Origin: Ktedonobacter racemifer DSM 44963
GTDB taxonomy: Bacteria > Chloroflexota > Ktedonobacteria > Ktedonobacterales > Ktedonobacteraceae
Direction: 5' to 3'
DNA: 64,000 nt
Assembly (NCBI RefSeq): GCF_000178855.1
Contig: NZ_ADVG01000001.1
Location: 3,013,481-3,077,480, forward strand
Both the position numbers and the translations under genes were made by a program. The notes below the pieces were generated by a model. That model saw only the letters and a program-made list of their open reading frames with translations. It was not told the origin of the DNA and ran no database searches. This document shows, in pieces, positions 7,030 through 15,349 of this stretch (the first letter of the stretch is position 1; each line of letters starts with the position of its first letter).

Positions 7030-9609
7030 CTATGAGTTGGTTCCCTCCGGCGACAGAAGCACTGATGTGCACCAGTCCTCGATCTCCTGATACAAGACGC
7101 GATTGTGTAGTTCGTCGAGAATGGTTTTGCTAGTCTGGATATAGGCCAGTGCCTGTTCGCGTGCACCTTCGTGCTCGGCCATCTGGGCTAAGCCAAACAA
7201 CGCGAGAGCAATGAGGAGCGGCCCATTCATCTCCTGCGCCTGTTCATGCATCTCGTCAAAGGTTGCTTTCGCCTGGGCGAAGTTGTCTTGTTTAAGCTGG
7301 AGCTTACCCCATTCGCCCAATGTCTCGATGATGAGCCAACGGTGACCAATGTGCCGTGCGAGGGCGAGGCTCTCTTGCAGATAGGCTTCAGCCTGGAGAA
7401 GTTGATGCTGCTCACGCATCATCATACCCAGATTTTGCAGGACAGAGCTGATTCGCATCTGCTGATCAATCTCGCGTGCTAGACGCAAACTTTCCAGCGA
7501 GAGCTCCACCGCTTTTTGCTCTTGGTGTTGATGCCAGGCGAGCATGCCCAAGCACATGAACAGCGCACTCTGCCGTTGCTGATCATGCTGTTGTTTCGCA
7601 TACGCCAGGCCTTCCTGATACAAGCGCTCGGCTTCTTGATACACGCCCCTTCTCACTTCGACCGTGCCGAGGTCCTGTAAAAGCGCGCTGGCAATCTTCC
7701 AGTTCTGCGTCTGGCGCGCAAGCGCTAATCCTTGTTGATACAAGACAGTCGCTTTCTTCATCTCACCCATATTGTCAGCCAACTCACCCAGGTATTGAAA
7801 TACCAGGCAGCGCGGGGCATTGTCATCTAACTCCTCAATCACTTGCAGTCCCTCGACCAGACAGCGTTCCGCCTGAGCGGCTGTCTCGGTATCGACCAGC
7901 GTTCCTCCAAGCGAAACGAGAAAATGCGCGAGCAACTCCTGTTGCCCCAATTGGCGGACAAGTTCCAATCCTTCAACAAAGGCTTGTTGCGCTTGCAAGA
8001 ACGCGCCACGCAACTCGGCCATTTTGCCACGCGCCAGCCAGATGTGGGCCAGGCTCAGTTGATCATCCAGAGCCAGAGCGGCCTCTCGCCCCTGGGTCAA
8101 AAGCGTGTCAGCCAGCCCATACAATCGTTGGCATTCGAGAAAGGGCAGCAGCGCCAGCATCCCCTGAAGAAAAGGCTCATACAGGTGACGGAGAAAGGCG
8201 AGTTGGAATACCTGTGTAATGATGTAGAGCTCTTGTTCAAGCGCTTGCGTATCCTCTTGATGGGTACAGACAAAGTGCAGAAAGAACGTCACAAGGCGGT
8301 TTTCCACCGCTGGATCGCTTGCCTGCAGGCGCGCATAGTCAGCAATGGTCTGGTGGATCTGGTAGCGTCCTGCGGCGTAGGGTTCAATGAGCCCGCTGTC
8401 TATCAGGGTATCCAGAATCTGAACGGAAGTATTGCACACAGCCAGGGCTGCCACTTCAGAAAAACTGTACGGTTTGGGAGGAAAGACTGCCAGCGCGCGG
8501 AGTGCTTCCTGAACAGCGTCAGGAAGTTGGCGAACACTCATCGCAATAGCGAGTTGGAGCGAAATCGAGCTTCCCGCTGTATACCCAGGGATCTCTTTCC
8601 AGGAGGGAAGCGGTTCAGCCATCTGCAAGCGTGCATACATGTTCTGATTGAGTTCGTGCAGGGCCTGTGAGAGACGGCGTGGTGGACCGCTAAGTGCCTG
8701 GACCTGGAGCGTGTGGCCAAGCAACAGAAGGGCCAAGGGCAAGCCACCGACGGTCTGTGCAAGCACACGCAGTTCTGGAAGATGTTCTTCAAAAGCCTGT
8801 GGCACAAGTTGGTGGAGAAGCGCCAGGCTGTCAGTTTCGGTCAATTCGTGCAGAATAGTTACCTGCTCCCTGGCAAATGCATAAGCCAGGGAAGGAAAGC
8901 GCGTGGTGAGCAGATGGGTGCACTGAGAGCCACCAAGATGAAAGATCACAGCCTCAGCCAGGTCCCAAGCATCATCCAGGATTAGCAATAGGCGACGGTT
9001 CCCAATCCGCTGATGCAAGTATTTTGCCCAGGCGTCAGCAGTGGTCAATGTTTGGACCTCAGAAGCGTTAAGTCCCAGGAGACTGCCCCAGCGACTTAAC
9101 GAGTCGATCACGCGTGGTGTGGGACCCAGACCTACCCACAATATGCCATCACGAAAATGCTGACGCACCTGGGGATGATGGGCCAGCGCGATGGTCAGGG
9201 CAGTTTTCCCTACTCCCGGTAAGCCGGTCAGTGCATAGGTGCCACCCTGGAGAGAACAGAGACACTCCGCGATGTGCTGAATCTCCTTCTGGCGGCCAAT
9301 GAGCTGATGCTGTTCCTGCTGGAAGGAGGGAAGAACCGGATCAAGCAGGAACGGAGTCTGGTCCACTGAAATATCCAGAGAAGTCGTTTCCTTGTGGGGG
9401 TCCAGGTCGAGCTCGGTAGCAGACAACTCAAAAAGCGCACATAATTGCCGGAGAAAGTAAAAACTGGGAGTCGTGACCCCCTGTTCCCAACGACTGATGG
9501 TAACAACAGTGACATTTAACTGATCTGCAACATCCTGTTGTGACCAGTGACGTCTGAGCCGCGCGTCGCGGAGACGCTCACGTCGATGAGAGATGGGCTG
9601 CTGTTTCAA
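7030..9609 (-). CDS. XRE-NB-ARC-TPR (STAND) transcriptional regulator
   Basis: 859 residues from a TTG start (the frame has a stop just upstream; GAAAGGA lies about 10 bases before). Residues 8-68 form an XRE helix-turn-helix (WSQQDVADQLNVTVVTISRW). An NB-ARC STAND ATPase follows with Walker A GLPGVGKT at 129-136 and Walker B LLLILDDAWD near 205-214. From about 440 to the end are roughly ten TPR-like repeats, several with G-x-A-x-x-x-x-x-A and Y-x-x-A-x-x-x-Y patterns. Such proteins bind a ligand or partner on the TPRs, oligomerise with ATP and alter transcription. The upstream neighbour is divergent. No target operator is identifiable. Confidence 0.88.
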   Translation of the reverse strand: MKQQPISHRRERLRDARLRRHWSQQDVADQLNVTVVTISRWEQGVTTPSFYFLRQLCALFELSATELDLDPHKETTSLDISVDQTPFLLDPVLPSFQQEQHQLIGRQKEIQHIAECLCSLQGGTYALTGLPGVGKTALTIALAHHPQVRQHFRDGILWVGLGPTPRVIDSLSRWGSLLGLNASEVQTLTTADAWAKYLHQRIGNRRLLLILDDAWDLAEAVIFHLGGSQCTHLLTTRFPSLAYAFAREQVTILHELTETDSLALLHQLVPQAFEEHLPELRVLAQTVGGLPLALLLLGHTLQVQALSGPPRRLSQALHELNQNMYARLQMAEPLPSWKEIPGYTAGSSISLQLAIAMSVRQLPDAVQEALRALAVFPPKPYSFSEVAALAVCNTSVQILDTLIDSGLIEPYAAGRYQIHQTIADYARLQASDPAVENRLVTFFLHFVCTHQEDTQALEQELYIITQVFQLAFLRHLYEPFLQGMLALLPFLECQRLYGLADTLLTQGREAALALDDQLSLAHIWLARGKMAELRGAFLQAQQAFVEGLELVRQLGQQELLAHFLVSLGGTLVDTETAAQAERCLVEGLQVIEELDDNAPRCLVFQYLGELADNMGEMKKATVLYQQGLALARQTQNWKIASALLQDLGTVEVRRGVYQEAERLYQEGLAYAKQQHDQQRQSALFMCLGMLAWHQHQEQKAVELSLESLRLAREIDQQMRISSVLQNLGMMMREQHQLLQAEAYLQESLALARHIGHRWLIIETLGEWGKLQLKQDNFAQAKATFDEMHEQAQEMNGPLLIALALFGLAQMAEHEGAREQALAYIQTSKTILDELHNRVLYQEIEDWCTSVLLSPEGTNS

Positions 9610-10235
9610 GAATCATGCATCCTTTCACGATGCCCCAGAATGCGAACGATCTGCATATTGAGAACACTCGACATGGTAGCACTTATTATAGCATAAATGT
9701 GAGCATTTCCTGATAAGTGACTGATACTCAACGAATATACTTATACCTCTCATTGTGCTGGATATTCTCACCTGGAGTGAATGGATAACGCAGCGTCACA
9801 ACACTTTTGGGATTTACCTGCACAGGAAGCGAGCGATAGGTGGTCTCGTTTTTTGGAAGTATTCAGCATTTCACTCCCCCTCTTGTCGTCGAGATGACGA
9901 GAGGAAACAAACTTATAAATGACTGTTAACTTCTTGATAATGAAAGTTCTTCCATTGAAGATGGAAAACAAGGCATACTTGAGAGAGGAAAGAGAGACCA
10001 CGTGTGAGAAGATTTCTGCCGACCTACGATGATGCTTTTACGGCATATATCGCTACTCAGACTACTGTTGACGCAAAATAAGTGGCACACAAGAGCACTG
10101 CTGTGCTTGGCCGGAGGCGGTTTGCGCTTAGATCTCGGGCCTATTGTTAGCACCTATTGGTGGCAAGGGGCAACGAACCAAGCCGAGGACAAGTTGAATA
10201 CTTGCTATCATCCCATTTGAAAGGTTGCACGTAAG
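9610..10235. other. Divergent intergenic region, no gene recognised
   Basis: 626 bases between the STAND regulator (leftward) and the zinc-ribbon protein (rightward). AT-rich around 9670-9760 and 9860-9960, consistent with promoters for both genes. No RNA fold or long repeat stands out. Short open frames lack ribosome binding sites and domains. Confidence 0.4.
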
Positions 10236-12014
10236 ATGACGCACTGTCCTCAGTGTAAACGGGACAATCCTGTCGAGGCGATCTTCTGCGCCTTTTGTGG
10301 TCACTGGCTCGCTGTAGCGAGCCAGAACGAAGCCACGGAGAGAGACCAGATGCCGGGTGTGCCCTCTATGAGACAGGATGAGCCAACAGAGCGGTGTCAG
10401 GTTCCCAACGTGCAGCCCTCCATCGGTGATGGAGGGGCACGAGACGCTCGCGTGGGGATGCCCCCCTCGGTGATAGTTCCCGTATCCAGCGATACTCCTG
10501 CCACTCCCGGTGCGCCCGGAACGCCGCAGGTAAACCTGCCCGCTAGCGCTCCAGGGACGTCCATATCTACCAGCCAGGGAGCGATAGGCAAGGCTGCTGC
10601 TGGTTTCCTGAAAACCGCGCTGGGGAAGATCGTCATTGGCGTCCTCACCGTGGCTGTTGTCACTGGAGGGGTTATGACCGCCGCCCCCATTATCGCCAGA
10701 AGCATGCAGCAGGGGCATGACACCTCCGCCACTCATCCTTCTCTCCCGGCCCGCGCGACCGAGAAGATGCCGCCAACCGAAACGAGTTGCCCGCCGAATG
10801 GCAAGGCGCGCCCAATGGTTAGCGCCTATCTCGCGCGTGGCAAGAGCAACAACTTGTTCTACTTCGATAGCACATCAGGCGAGACGCTGCTCAAACGCTA
10901 TAATCCTGCTACGCGCCAGATCAGCACGGTGCTCTCGCTACACCAAACGCTCGTGACGGAGGTGCAGGTTTCTGGCGATGGTCAGTGGATACTCTTCCTG
11001 GCCTGGTCTTCCACCGCTTGGGATCCTACCTACGGCTATAAGCTTCAATTTCCAGGGAAACTTCAGGTGGTGCGCGCCGATGGACAAGGACTACAAACGC
11101 TCATTTGCGCTGATCAGACGATCCCTTCCCAGTCGCGCATCGGCTCCTTTGACATCGGCGCACCCTCCTGGTCTCCCGACAATAAGCACATCGCCTTTGA
11201 TTATTCCATCACATCTACCTACTATACGCCAGCCAGAGCTGGGACCGGTATCCTTGACACAGGCGACGGCTCGCTCTATGACGCTTATCCTGCTAAAACC
11301 ATCCAGGATAACCTCGATTATGTCGCACCCCTCGTCTGGGTTGATAACACGCATCTTGCCGTCGCTCATCACTTCTATGATTATCATTCCAGTTCATCAT
11401 CGCTCTTCGGAGTCTACCTGCTGGATACCGCACAGAAGCGTGCCTACACCTCCATCAAGCAATTGAAACAACTCGTCGACGAGGGATCGACCTTTTGCTG
11501 GGATTATGCTTTCGCCCCCGACATGCGGACGCTTTACAGCAGCGATTGTCCAGGCAATCAGGAGGAGTTGATTTCAAGGGGAACCAGCCATATCGTCACC
11601 CACCTCCTCAACGGCACCACACCTCGCCCTCTGTTGAGCAAGAGCACGCCCCCCATATTCTACGCTACCCACATCGTTGCGGTGACCAGAACCAGCATCT
11701 TCTTCCAGGTGGCACAAGAGACGTCAGGTCCTGGATATAGCATCTGGCGCGTCAATCTGGACGGTACGGGTCTCAAACAAGTAATAGGCACGAACACAGC
11801 CGATCACTATGTTACTCCCTGGATCAAAACGCCCTGGACGAACATCTCACGCGACATGGCCTGGTTATCTATTACCGACAACTCTGACAATAACAAACAA
11901 AGAAAACTACAAGTACTCTCGCCCGATAGCGGCAGTGTTACCACGCTTGTCACCTATTCAACGAATGAAAATCTCATACTCAGCATCACCATCGCAGGCT
12001 GGACGCAACTGTAA
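10236..12014 (+). CDS. Zinc-ribbon, membrane-anchored beta-propeller protein
   Basis: 592 residues. An N-terminal zinc ribbon (CPQC...CAFC, residues 4-21) is followed by a Pro/Thr-rich linker to about 120, a transmembrane helix (about 128-150, VIGVLTVAVVTGGVMTAAPI), then a C-terminal domain of about 400 residues with TolB/WD40-like blades: repeated W-S-P-D-N-K-x-I-A-F, G-D-G-Q-W-I-L-F and I-W-R-V-N-L-D-G-T. The zinc ribbon should lie in the cytoplasm and the propeller outside. The layout (cytosolic sensor module, one helix, extracytoplasmic propeller) is common in Chloroflexota. It faces the STAND regulator and kinase, so a shared surface-signalling role is possible but unproven. Confidence 0.75.
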   Translation: MTHCPQCKRDNPVEAIFCAFCGHWLAVASQNEATERDQMPGVPSMRQDEPTERCQVPNVQPSIGDGGARDARVGMPPSVIVPVSSDTPATPGAPGTPQVNLPASAPGTSISTSQGAIGKAAAGFLKTALGKIVIGVLTVAVVTGGVMTAAPIIARSMQQGHDTSATHPSLPARATEKMPPTETSCPPNGKARPMVSAYLARGKSNNLFYFDSTSGETLLKRYNPATRQISTVLSLHQTLVTEVQVSGDGQWILFLAWSSTAWDPTYGYKLQFPGKLQVVRADGQGLQTLICADQTIPSQSRIGSFDIGAPSWSPDNKHIAFDYSITSTYYTPARAGTGILDTGDGSLYDAYPAKTIQDNLDYVAPLVWVDNTHLAVAHHFYDYHSSSSSLFGVYLLDTAQKRAYTSIKQLKQLVDEGSTFCWDYAFAPDMRTLYSSDCPGNQEELISRGTSHIVTHLLNGTTPRPLLSKSTPPIFYATHIVAVTRTSIFFQVAQETSGPGYSIWRVNLDGTGLKQVIGTNTADHYVTPWIKTPWTNISRDMAWLSITDNSDNNKQRKLQVLSPDSGSVTTLVTYSTNENLILSITIAGWTQL

Positions 12015-12080
12015 ATGCTCAGAATGGACTCTGAGGAGCAAGGGAGTCGGTTCGCACGGTAAGGGGCTTTTCTTTCCACT

Positions 12081-12108
12081 GTTGGCTCGGCAAGTGGCTT
12101 GAGCCAAC
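12081..12108 (+). terminator. Hairpin downstream of the beta-propeller gene
   Basis: GTTGGCTC/GAGCCAAC with a 12-base loop, 67 bases after the stop. No strong T tract follows, so termination is tentative. Confidence 0.4.
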
Positions 12109-12542
12109 GAAGGATCGCTTCTTATTAGTATCGTTTCTCATTAGGCCCAGTGCTACGTAAGCTACGACGAAGTCGTATGACTTTAGATCCTTGTGACCTC
12201 ACCGGTTTCCGCACGTCGTAGATCGACAAAGTAGAGCGTCGGCTAGCACTCCTGAAGGAAAACGCCAGCTATGCTCCATTTATGTATAAGTTTGTGATGT
12301 ATTCGTTAGAGAAGTTAACGGCGCACTCAGAAAATGCCATCCGGCGTGATCAGCAACTGTGACCAGGAAGGAGTTGGGTGTTACAAGGCCAGCCAAGCCT
12401 GCGGCTTGTCTACACCAGTAGCGTCACAGACTGCCAGGAGCATGGACACCAGAGCAGGGAGGCATCTGCTTTTAAGGGATAGAGCGGCGGAGATCCTCAG
12501 AGCTCAGAGGAGAGGACGCGAGTCTCTTTTGGTTCTCAAACT
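12109..12542. other. Gap before the tRNA pair, nothing recognised
   Basis: No gene-like frame with a ribosome binding site. Small dyads such as ACGAC-GAA-GTCGT occur near 12158. I looked for riboswitch cores in the 12330-12480 stretch and found none. Confidence 0.35.
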
Positions 12543-12546
12543 CAAT

Positions 12547-12570
12547 AAAAAAACCGACTATTACAGTCGG
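12547..12570 (-). terminator. Intrinsic terminator of the tRNA-Ser operon
   Basis: On the minus strand CCGACT-GTAAT-AGTCGG is followed by seven T, about 20 bases past the tRNA-Ser(GGA) 3' end. A near copy is at 4756-4779. Confidence 0.88.
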
Positions 12571-12591
12571 CATATTTGGTATAGGGTAAGA

Positions 12592-12680
12592 TGGCGGAGG
12601 AGGCGGGATTCGAACCCGCGAAGGCTCATCACCTTACACGATTTCCAGTCGTGCTCACTAGACCACTATGAGACTCCTCC
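12592..12680 (-). tRNA. tRNA-Ser (anticodon GGA)
   Basis: 89 bases including an encoded CCA. Acceptor GGAGGAG/CTCCTCC with discriminator G, anticodon stem CACGA/TCGTG with loop CTGGAAA (anticodon GGA), the long variable arm of class II tRNAs, and a T loop with GGTTCGAATCC. Second gene of a tandem pair; terminator directly downstream. Its 3' end is duplicated at 4752-4809. Confidence 0.96.
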
Positions 12681-12688
12681 AGGATAAG

Positions 12689-12774
12689 CGGAGAGGGCGG
12701 GATTCGAACCCGCGAGGGCTATTAACCCTACCGCTTTTCGAGAGCGGCACATTCGACCACTCTGACACCTCTCC
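12689..12774 (-). tRNA. tRNA-Ser (anticodon CGA)
   Basis: 86 bases. Acceptor GGAGAGG/CCTCTCC, discriminator G, anticodon stem CCGCT/AGCGG with loop CTCGAAA (anticodon CGA), long variable arm, T loop GGTTCGAATCC. Unlike its neighbour the CCA is not encoded (GCTT follows), so CCA-adding enzyme is required. First gene of the pair, eight bases ahead of tRNA-Ser(GGA). Confidence 0.96.
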
Positions 12775-12781
12775 GCCACGG

Positions 12782-12810
12782 AGTATAACACATCTTCCCC
12801 GCCTTGACAA
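12782..12810 (-). promoter_or_regulatory. Housekeeping sigma promoter of the tRNA-Ser pair
   Basis: On the minus strand TTGTCA, a 17-base spacer, then TATACT; the -10 ends seven bases before the tRNA-Ser(CGA) 5' end. A near-consensus sigma-70 type promoter. Confidence 0.8.
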
Positions 12811-12827
12811 GCACTTTTAGAGCGGAT

Positions 12828-13127
12828 TTATTCTTCGTTTAACTCGCCTTGTTCATATAACCAGCGAGCAAATTGGATATGACAATCTTCAGCCATACGC
12901 TGGCGCATCTCCGTATTCTCATACAAATGCTCACGCATCCTGATGAGCTTTATGGCTTCATCCCAGAGGAAGCCCTGCTCTAATAAGGCATGCAGGAGGA
13001 CCTGCTCACGCGCAATCTCCCTCGCAGAGACCTCAGGGTCCATCGCTGGGGAGTGCCTAAGCCCCTCGTGAGGCTGTTCATAAAAATCACCACCCATTGA
13101 TGAATCATGTGAATTCGACATAAGCAT
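12828..13127 (-). CDS. Small hypothetical protein, acidic and helical
   Basis: 99 residues, ATG preceded by AAGGAG at good spacing. The first 40 residues are polar; the rest predicts amphipathic helices with W-D-E-A-I-K-L-I and Q-F-A-R-W-L-Y-E. No known domain, signal or membrane segment. The ribosome binding site and codon pattern make it a credible gene. Function unknown. It lies between the tRNAs and the divergent sigma gene. Confidence 0.65.
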   Translation of the reverse strand: MLMSNSHDSSMGGDFYEQPHEGLRHSPAMDPEVSAREIAREQVLLHALLEQGFLWDEAIKLIRMREHLYENTEMRQRMAEDCHIQFARWLYEQGELNEE

Positions 13128-13394
13128 CTCTTCTCCTTGTTATCTTTCGCCTTTTAAGCTTGCGTGCAAGAGCACGGCTCATCAAGGTGCTACTCTAGCT
13201 TTCCTTATCGGCATTCTACACCCGACTTTATAGTCCCTAGAGAGGGATATGGCTTAGGGACTTTTGTTGCCCAAACCAGGGACTAGAGTCAATGTCCCTC
13301 TGCCACTCATCGCTACTACACTTTATGTACCAAGAGCAGAAGAAGGAGAGCGCAGAAAGAGATTATTTCTGCTGAAAGGAGTGGCAATAAGCCC

Positions 13395-14279
13395 ATGCAG
13401 GCAACGGCTACCTTGAGTGAAATCTGGGAAAGATACCAGGAACATAAAAGCTCAGAACTCCGGAATGAATTGATTACTATGTACGCGCCTCTCGTACGTC
13501 TCGCAGTTGGTCGCTTAGGCATCCCTCCAACCAGTATCATGGATAGCGAGGATCTCATCGGCTATGGCATGATCGGCCTCATCAACGCGATTGACCGCTA
13601 CGATCTATCACGAGGAGTGCGCTTTGAGGCTTTTGCTACTCCTCGCATTCGTGGAGCCGTAATTGACCAGATCCGCCAACTGAACTGGCTTCCTCGTTCA
13701 TCCGTTTCACGTATCCGCCAGATCGAACGGACTCACGCCGAGCTGGAACAGCAACTGGGACGGCCCGCGACCGAGGCAGAGGCCGCTAAGGCACTGGATG
13801 TCAGCGTGGAACGCTATCGACAGATGCTCACGGAGATGAGCGTCTCGGTGCTTTCATTGGATGCCCCGATGGGATCAAGCATTCAGGAAGATGAGAGCGC
13901 CTCCCTGGGTGATATGCTAGAGGATGAGAGTCAGCAAGATCCCGGTGAAGCAGTTGAACACGAAGAGCTAATTCAGTCCCTTTCTGCAGCCCTCCAGCAT
14001 CTCCCGCCACGTGAGCAACTCTTGCTCTCCCTCTACTACAAGGAAGAGCTAACCATGAAGGAAATCAGTCGTATAATGAATGTCTCGGAGTCTCGCGTCT
14101 GTCAGCTACGTATGCAGGCCCTCGTACGGCTCCGCTCGACCTTGAGCGCCTATCAAACGGGTGAAACAGTTCCCAGCAAGGAGCAGGGGAAAGCAAAGAA
14201 TGAGGGCGAAACGCAGCCCGTATATGCCTACCACCATTCGGGTGGGAAACATCATATGGAGACGACGCGTACACACTAA
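13395..14279 (+). CDS. FliA/WhiG-type (sigma-28 family) RNA polymerase sigma factor
   Basis: 294 residues, AAAGGAG upstream of ATG. Region 2 (about residues 25-95) includes DLIGYGMIGLINAIDRYD and the promoter-melting stretch FEAFATPRIRGAVIDQIR. Region 3 follows (I-E-R-T-H-A-E-L-E-Q-Q-L-G-R-P). Region 4 near 200-250 has LPPREQLLLSLYYKEELTMKEI and a helix-turn-helix. A polar tail of about 40 residues extends beyond region 4, longer than in FliA. No flagellar genes are nearby, so the role is probably developmental or stress-related, as for WhiG of Streptomyces. A FlgM-like remnant and csrA lie downstream on the same strand. Confidence 0.88.
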   Translation: MQATATLSEIWERYQEHKSSELRNELITMYAPLVRLAVGRLGIPPTSIMDSEDLIGYGMIGLINAIDRYDLSRGVRFEAFATPRIRGAVIDQIRQLNWLPRSSVSRIRQIERTHAELEQQLGRPATEAEAAKALDVSVERYRQMLTEMSVSVLSLDAPMGSSIQEDESASLGDMLEDESQQDPGEAVEHEELIQSLSAALQHLPPREQLLLSLYYKEELTMKEISRIMNVSESRVCQLRMQALVRLRSTLSAYQTGETVPSKEQGKAKNEGETQPVYAYHHSGGKHHMETTRTH

Positions 14280-14603
14280 AAATGGTAGGCGTGAGCGTCA
14301 TATTCACAAACAGTAATTCTCGTAGCGACCCGAGTTTCCACCGTTTTTTCTCTTAATGAAGGCGTCTGGGTTGTCGATAACAATGTGTAGATAAAGACAC
14401 CCCGAGGGGGTTAGCGGTATAATGAGAGTACCCTCTCAGTAACGCGACGGAGAGAATATTATGAATGCTCGTTTTGAGCATGAATATATGTAGAGCACAA
14501 ACGGCTTGAAAATCGGGTCATATCCTATACGACATGGGAGGCGCCTGTCCATGAAGCCTTCCCATGCCACTCACAGCAGATAATCTTTCATACGGCCCCA
14601 AAC
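14280..14603. other. Leader region before the FlgM-like remnant
   Basis: About 320 bases without a gene. A CCCCGAGGGG dyad precedes TATAAT at about 14420. A TAAA...GCGGTATAA pair is vaguely sigma-28-like but with wrong spacing. Several ATG starts here terminate quickly. Confidence 0.35.
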
Positions 14604-14765
14604 CGTGCAGTCGTTCTCTATAACCTGCCCACCTATGAAAAAGGGGTTCAAAGACGCACTGAGCGCATTCTAGAACTTCAGGCACAAGTTCAGAATGGTA
14701 CCTACATCGTAGAGAGCATGGTTGTAGCAGAATGTATACTGAGAAATGAAACTTATCTCGTGTAA
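14604..14765 (+). pseudogene. flgM: FlgM-like anti-sigma-28 C-terminal segment, start unresolved
   Basis: The frame ending in TAA at 14763-14765 encodes the FlgM C-terminal pattern: RRTERILELQAQVQNGTY, then a V-x-A-E-x-I-L-R-N-E helix. FlgM binds FliA/WhiG-class sigma factors, and one is encoded just upstream. The frame runs back to 14484 with no ATG, GTG or TTG. An ATG at 14564 opens the neighbouring frame (MPLTADNLSYGPKP) and could be the original N-terminus if a one-base indel occurred between 14604 and 14625. Either a frameshifted gene, a non-standard start, or a sequencing error. Confidence 0.5.
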
Positions 14766-14951
14766 GTTTATATCGATGAGCAGATTGTGCGAACGATACC
14801 CATTGTCTACGGGCCTTGCGTTTGAAACTGGCAATGGTAAGGGCACATCGTGACTTGCCATTTTACTAATGCGGCGCCCTCACGCACACGCATTGAGAAG
14901 CCTCGCAGCGCAGGGACGCCTGGAATTTGCTTCTGATGAAGGGAGCTATGC

Positions 14952-15149
14952 ATGCTTGTATTGCGACGAAAAGTTGGCGAAAGTATAGTGCTTGCTGGTG
15001 TAATTAACATTTCGGTGCTGGCTGTTGAAGGCGAGCGCGTCAAAATTGGGATTAGCGCTCCTCCAGATGTTAGCATCGTGCGCGAGGAGCTGCTACGATC
15101 TGTGCCCGAGACACCCGTACAGAATTCTTCCCCCCTACAGCAACGCTAG
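14952..15149 (+). CDS. csrA: CsrA-family RNA-binding regulator
   Basis: 65 residues beginning MLVLRRKVGESIVL, the CsrA signature, followed by strands 2-5 (GERVKIGISAPPDVSIVREEL) and a short tail. AAGGGAG precedes the ATG. CsrA dimers bind GGA-containing hairpins in mRNA leaders and repress or stabilise translation. In flagellated bacteria csrA clusters with fliA and flgM. Here the same trio appears without flagellar structural genes in the window, suggesting a retained regulatory module. FliW, the usual CsrA antagonist, is not in the window. Confidence 0.93.
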   Translation: MLVLRRKVGESIVLAGVINISVLAVEGERVKIGISAPPDVSIVREELLRSVPETPVQNSSPLQQR

Positions 15150-15178
15150 CTCTATTAAGTGGACCGCATACAAAAGGA

Positions 15179-15227
15179 GGAGGTAGTGTAGAAGAGTTTT
15201 CTTCTGCACTACCTCCTTTTTCTTTTT
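15179..15227 (+). terminator. Intrinsic terminator of csrA
   Basis: GGAGGTAGTGTAGAAG pairs with CTTCTGCACTACCTCC (one T-G wobble), loop AGTTTT, then TTTTTCTTTTT. Canonical form, 29 bases after the stop. Confidence 0.9.
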
Positions 15228-15230
15228 GAC

Positions 15231-15320
15231 TTCTCGCGCCTGCGGCGCTCACAAGGGTAAATAATAGGTTGCTCCCTGGCAGCCTCTGGCTGCCAGGGAG
15301 CAACCTATTATTTACCCTTG
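15231..15320 (-). terminator. Satellite hairpin plus 33-bp perfect hairpin
   Basis: Long hairpin 15252-15320: arms of 33 bp, exact, loop TCT. Satellite at 15231-15250: TTCTC then GCGCC-TGC-GGCGC then TC. Read on the minus strand the order is long hairpin, satellite, GAGAAG. Lies 29 bases after the inositol-phosphate synthase stop. Same bipartite unit as at 36221-36301 and 34461-34535. Confidence 0.75.
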
Positions 15321-15349
15321 ATTAAGCCTGAACTCTGTGAACAAGCAAG

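Noticed and set aside
7843..8670. 275-codon plus-strand frame opposite the STAND regulator
   Set aside because: Lies wholly antisense to a well-supported TPR region; composition and lack of a start signal mark it as a shadow.
12330..12480. Cobalamin-type riboswitch
   Set aside because: A few short words resemble conserved elements, but the core motifs and order are absent and no cobalamin or metal gene follows.
14388..14425. Sigma-28 type promoter ahead of the FlgM-like remnant
   Set aside because: TAAA and GCGGTATAA elements are present but the spacing is several bases too long.
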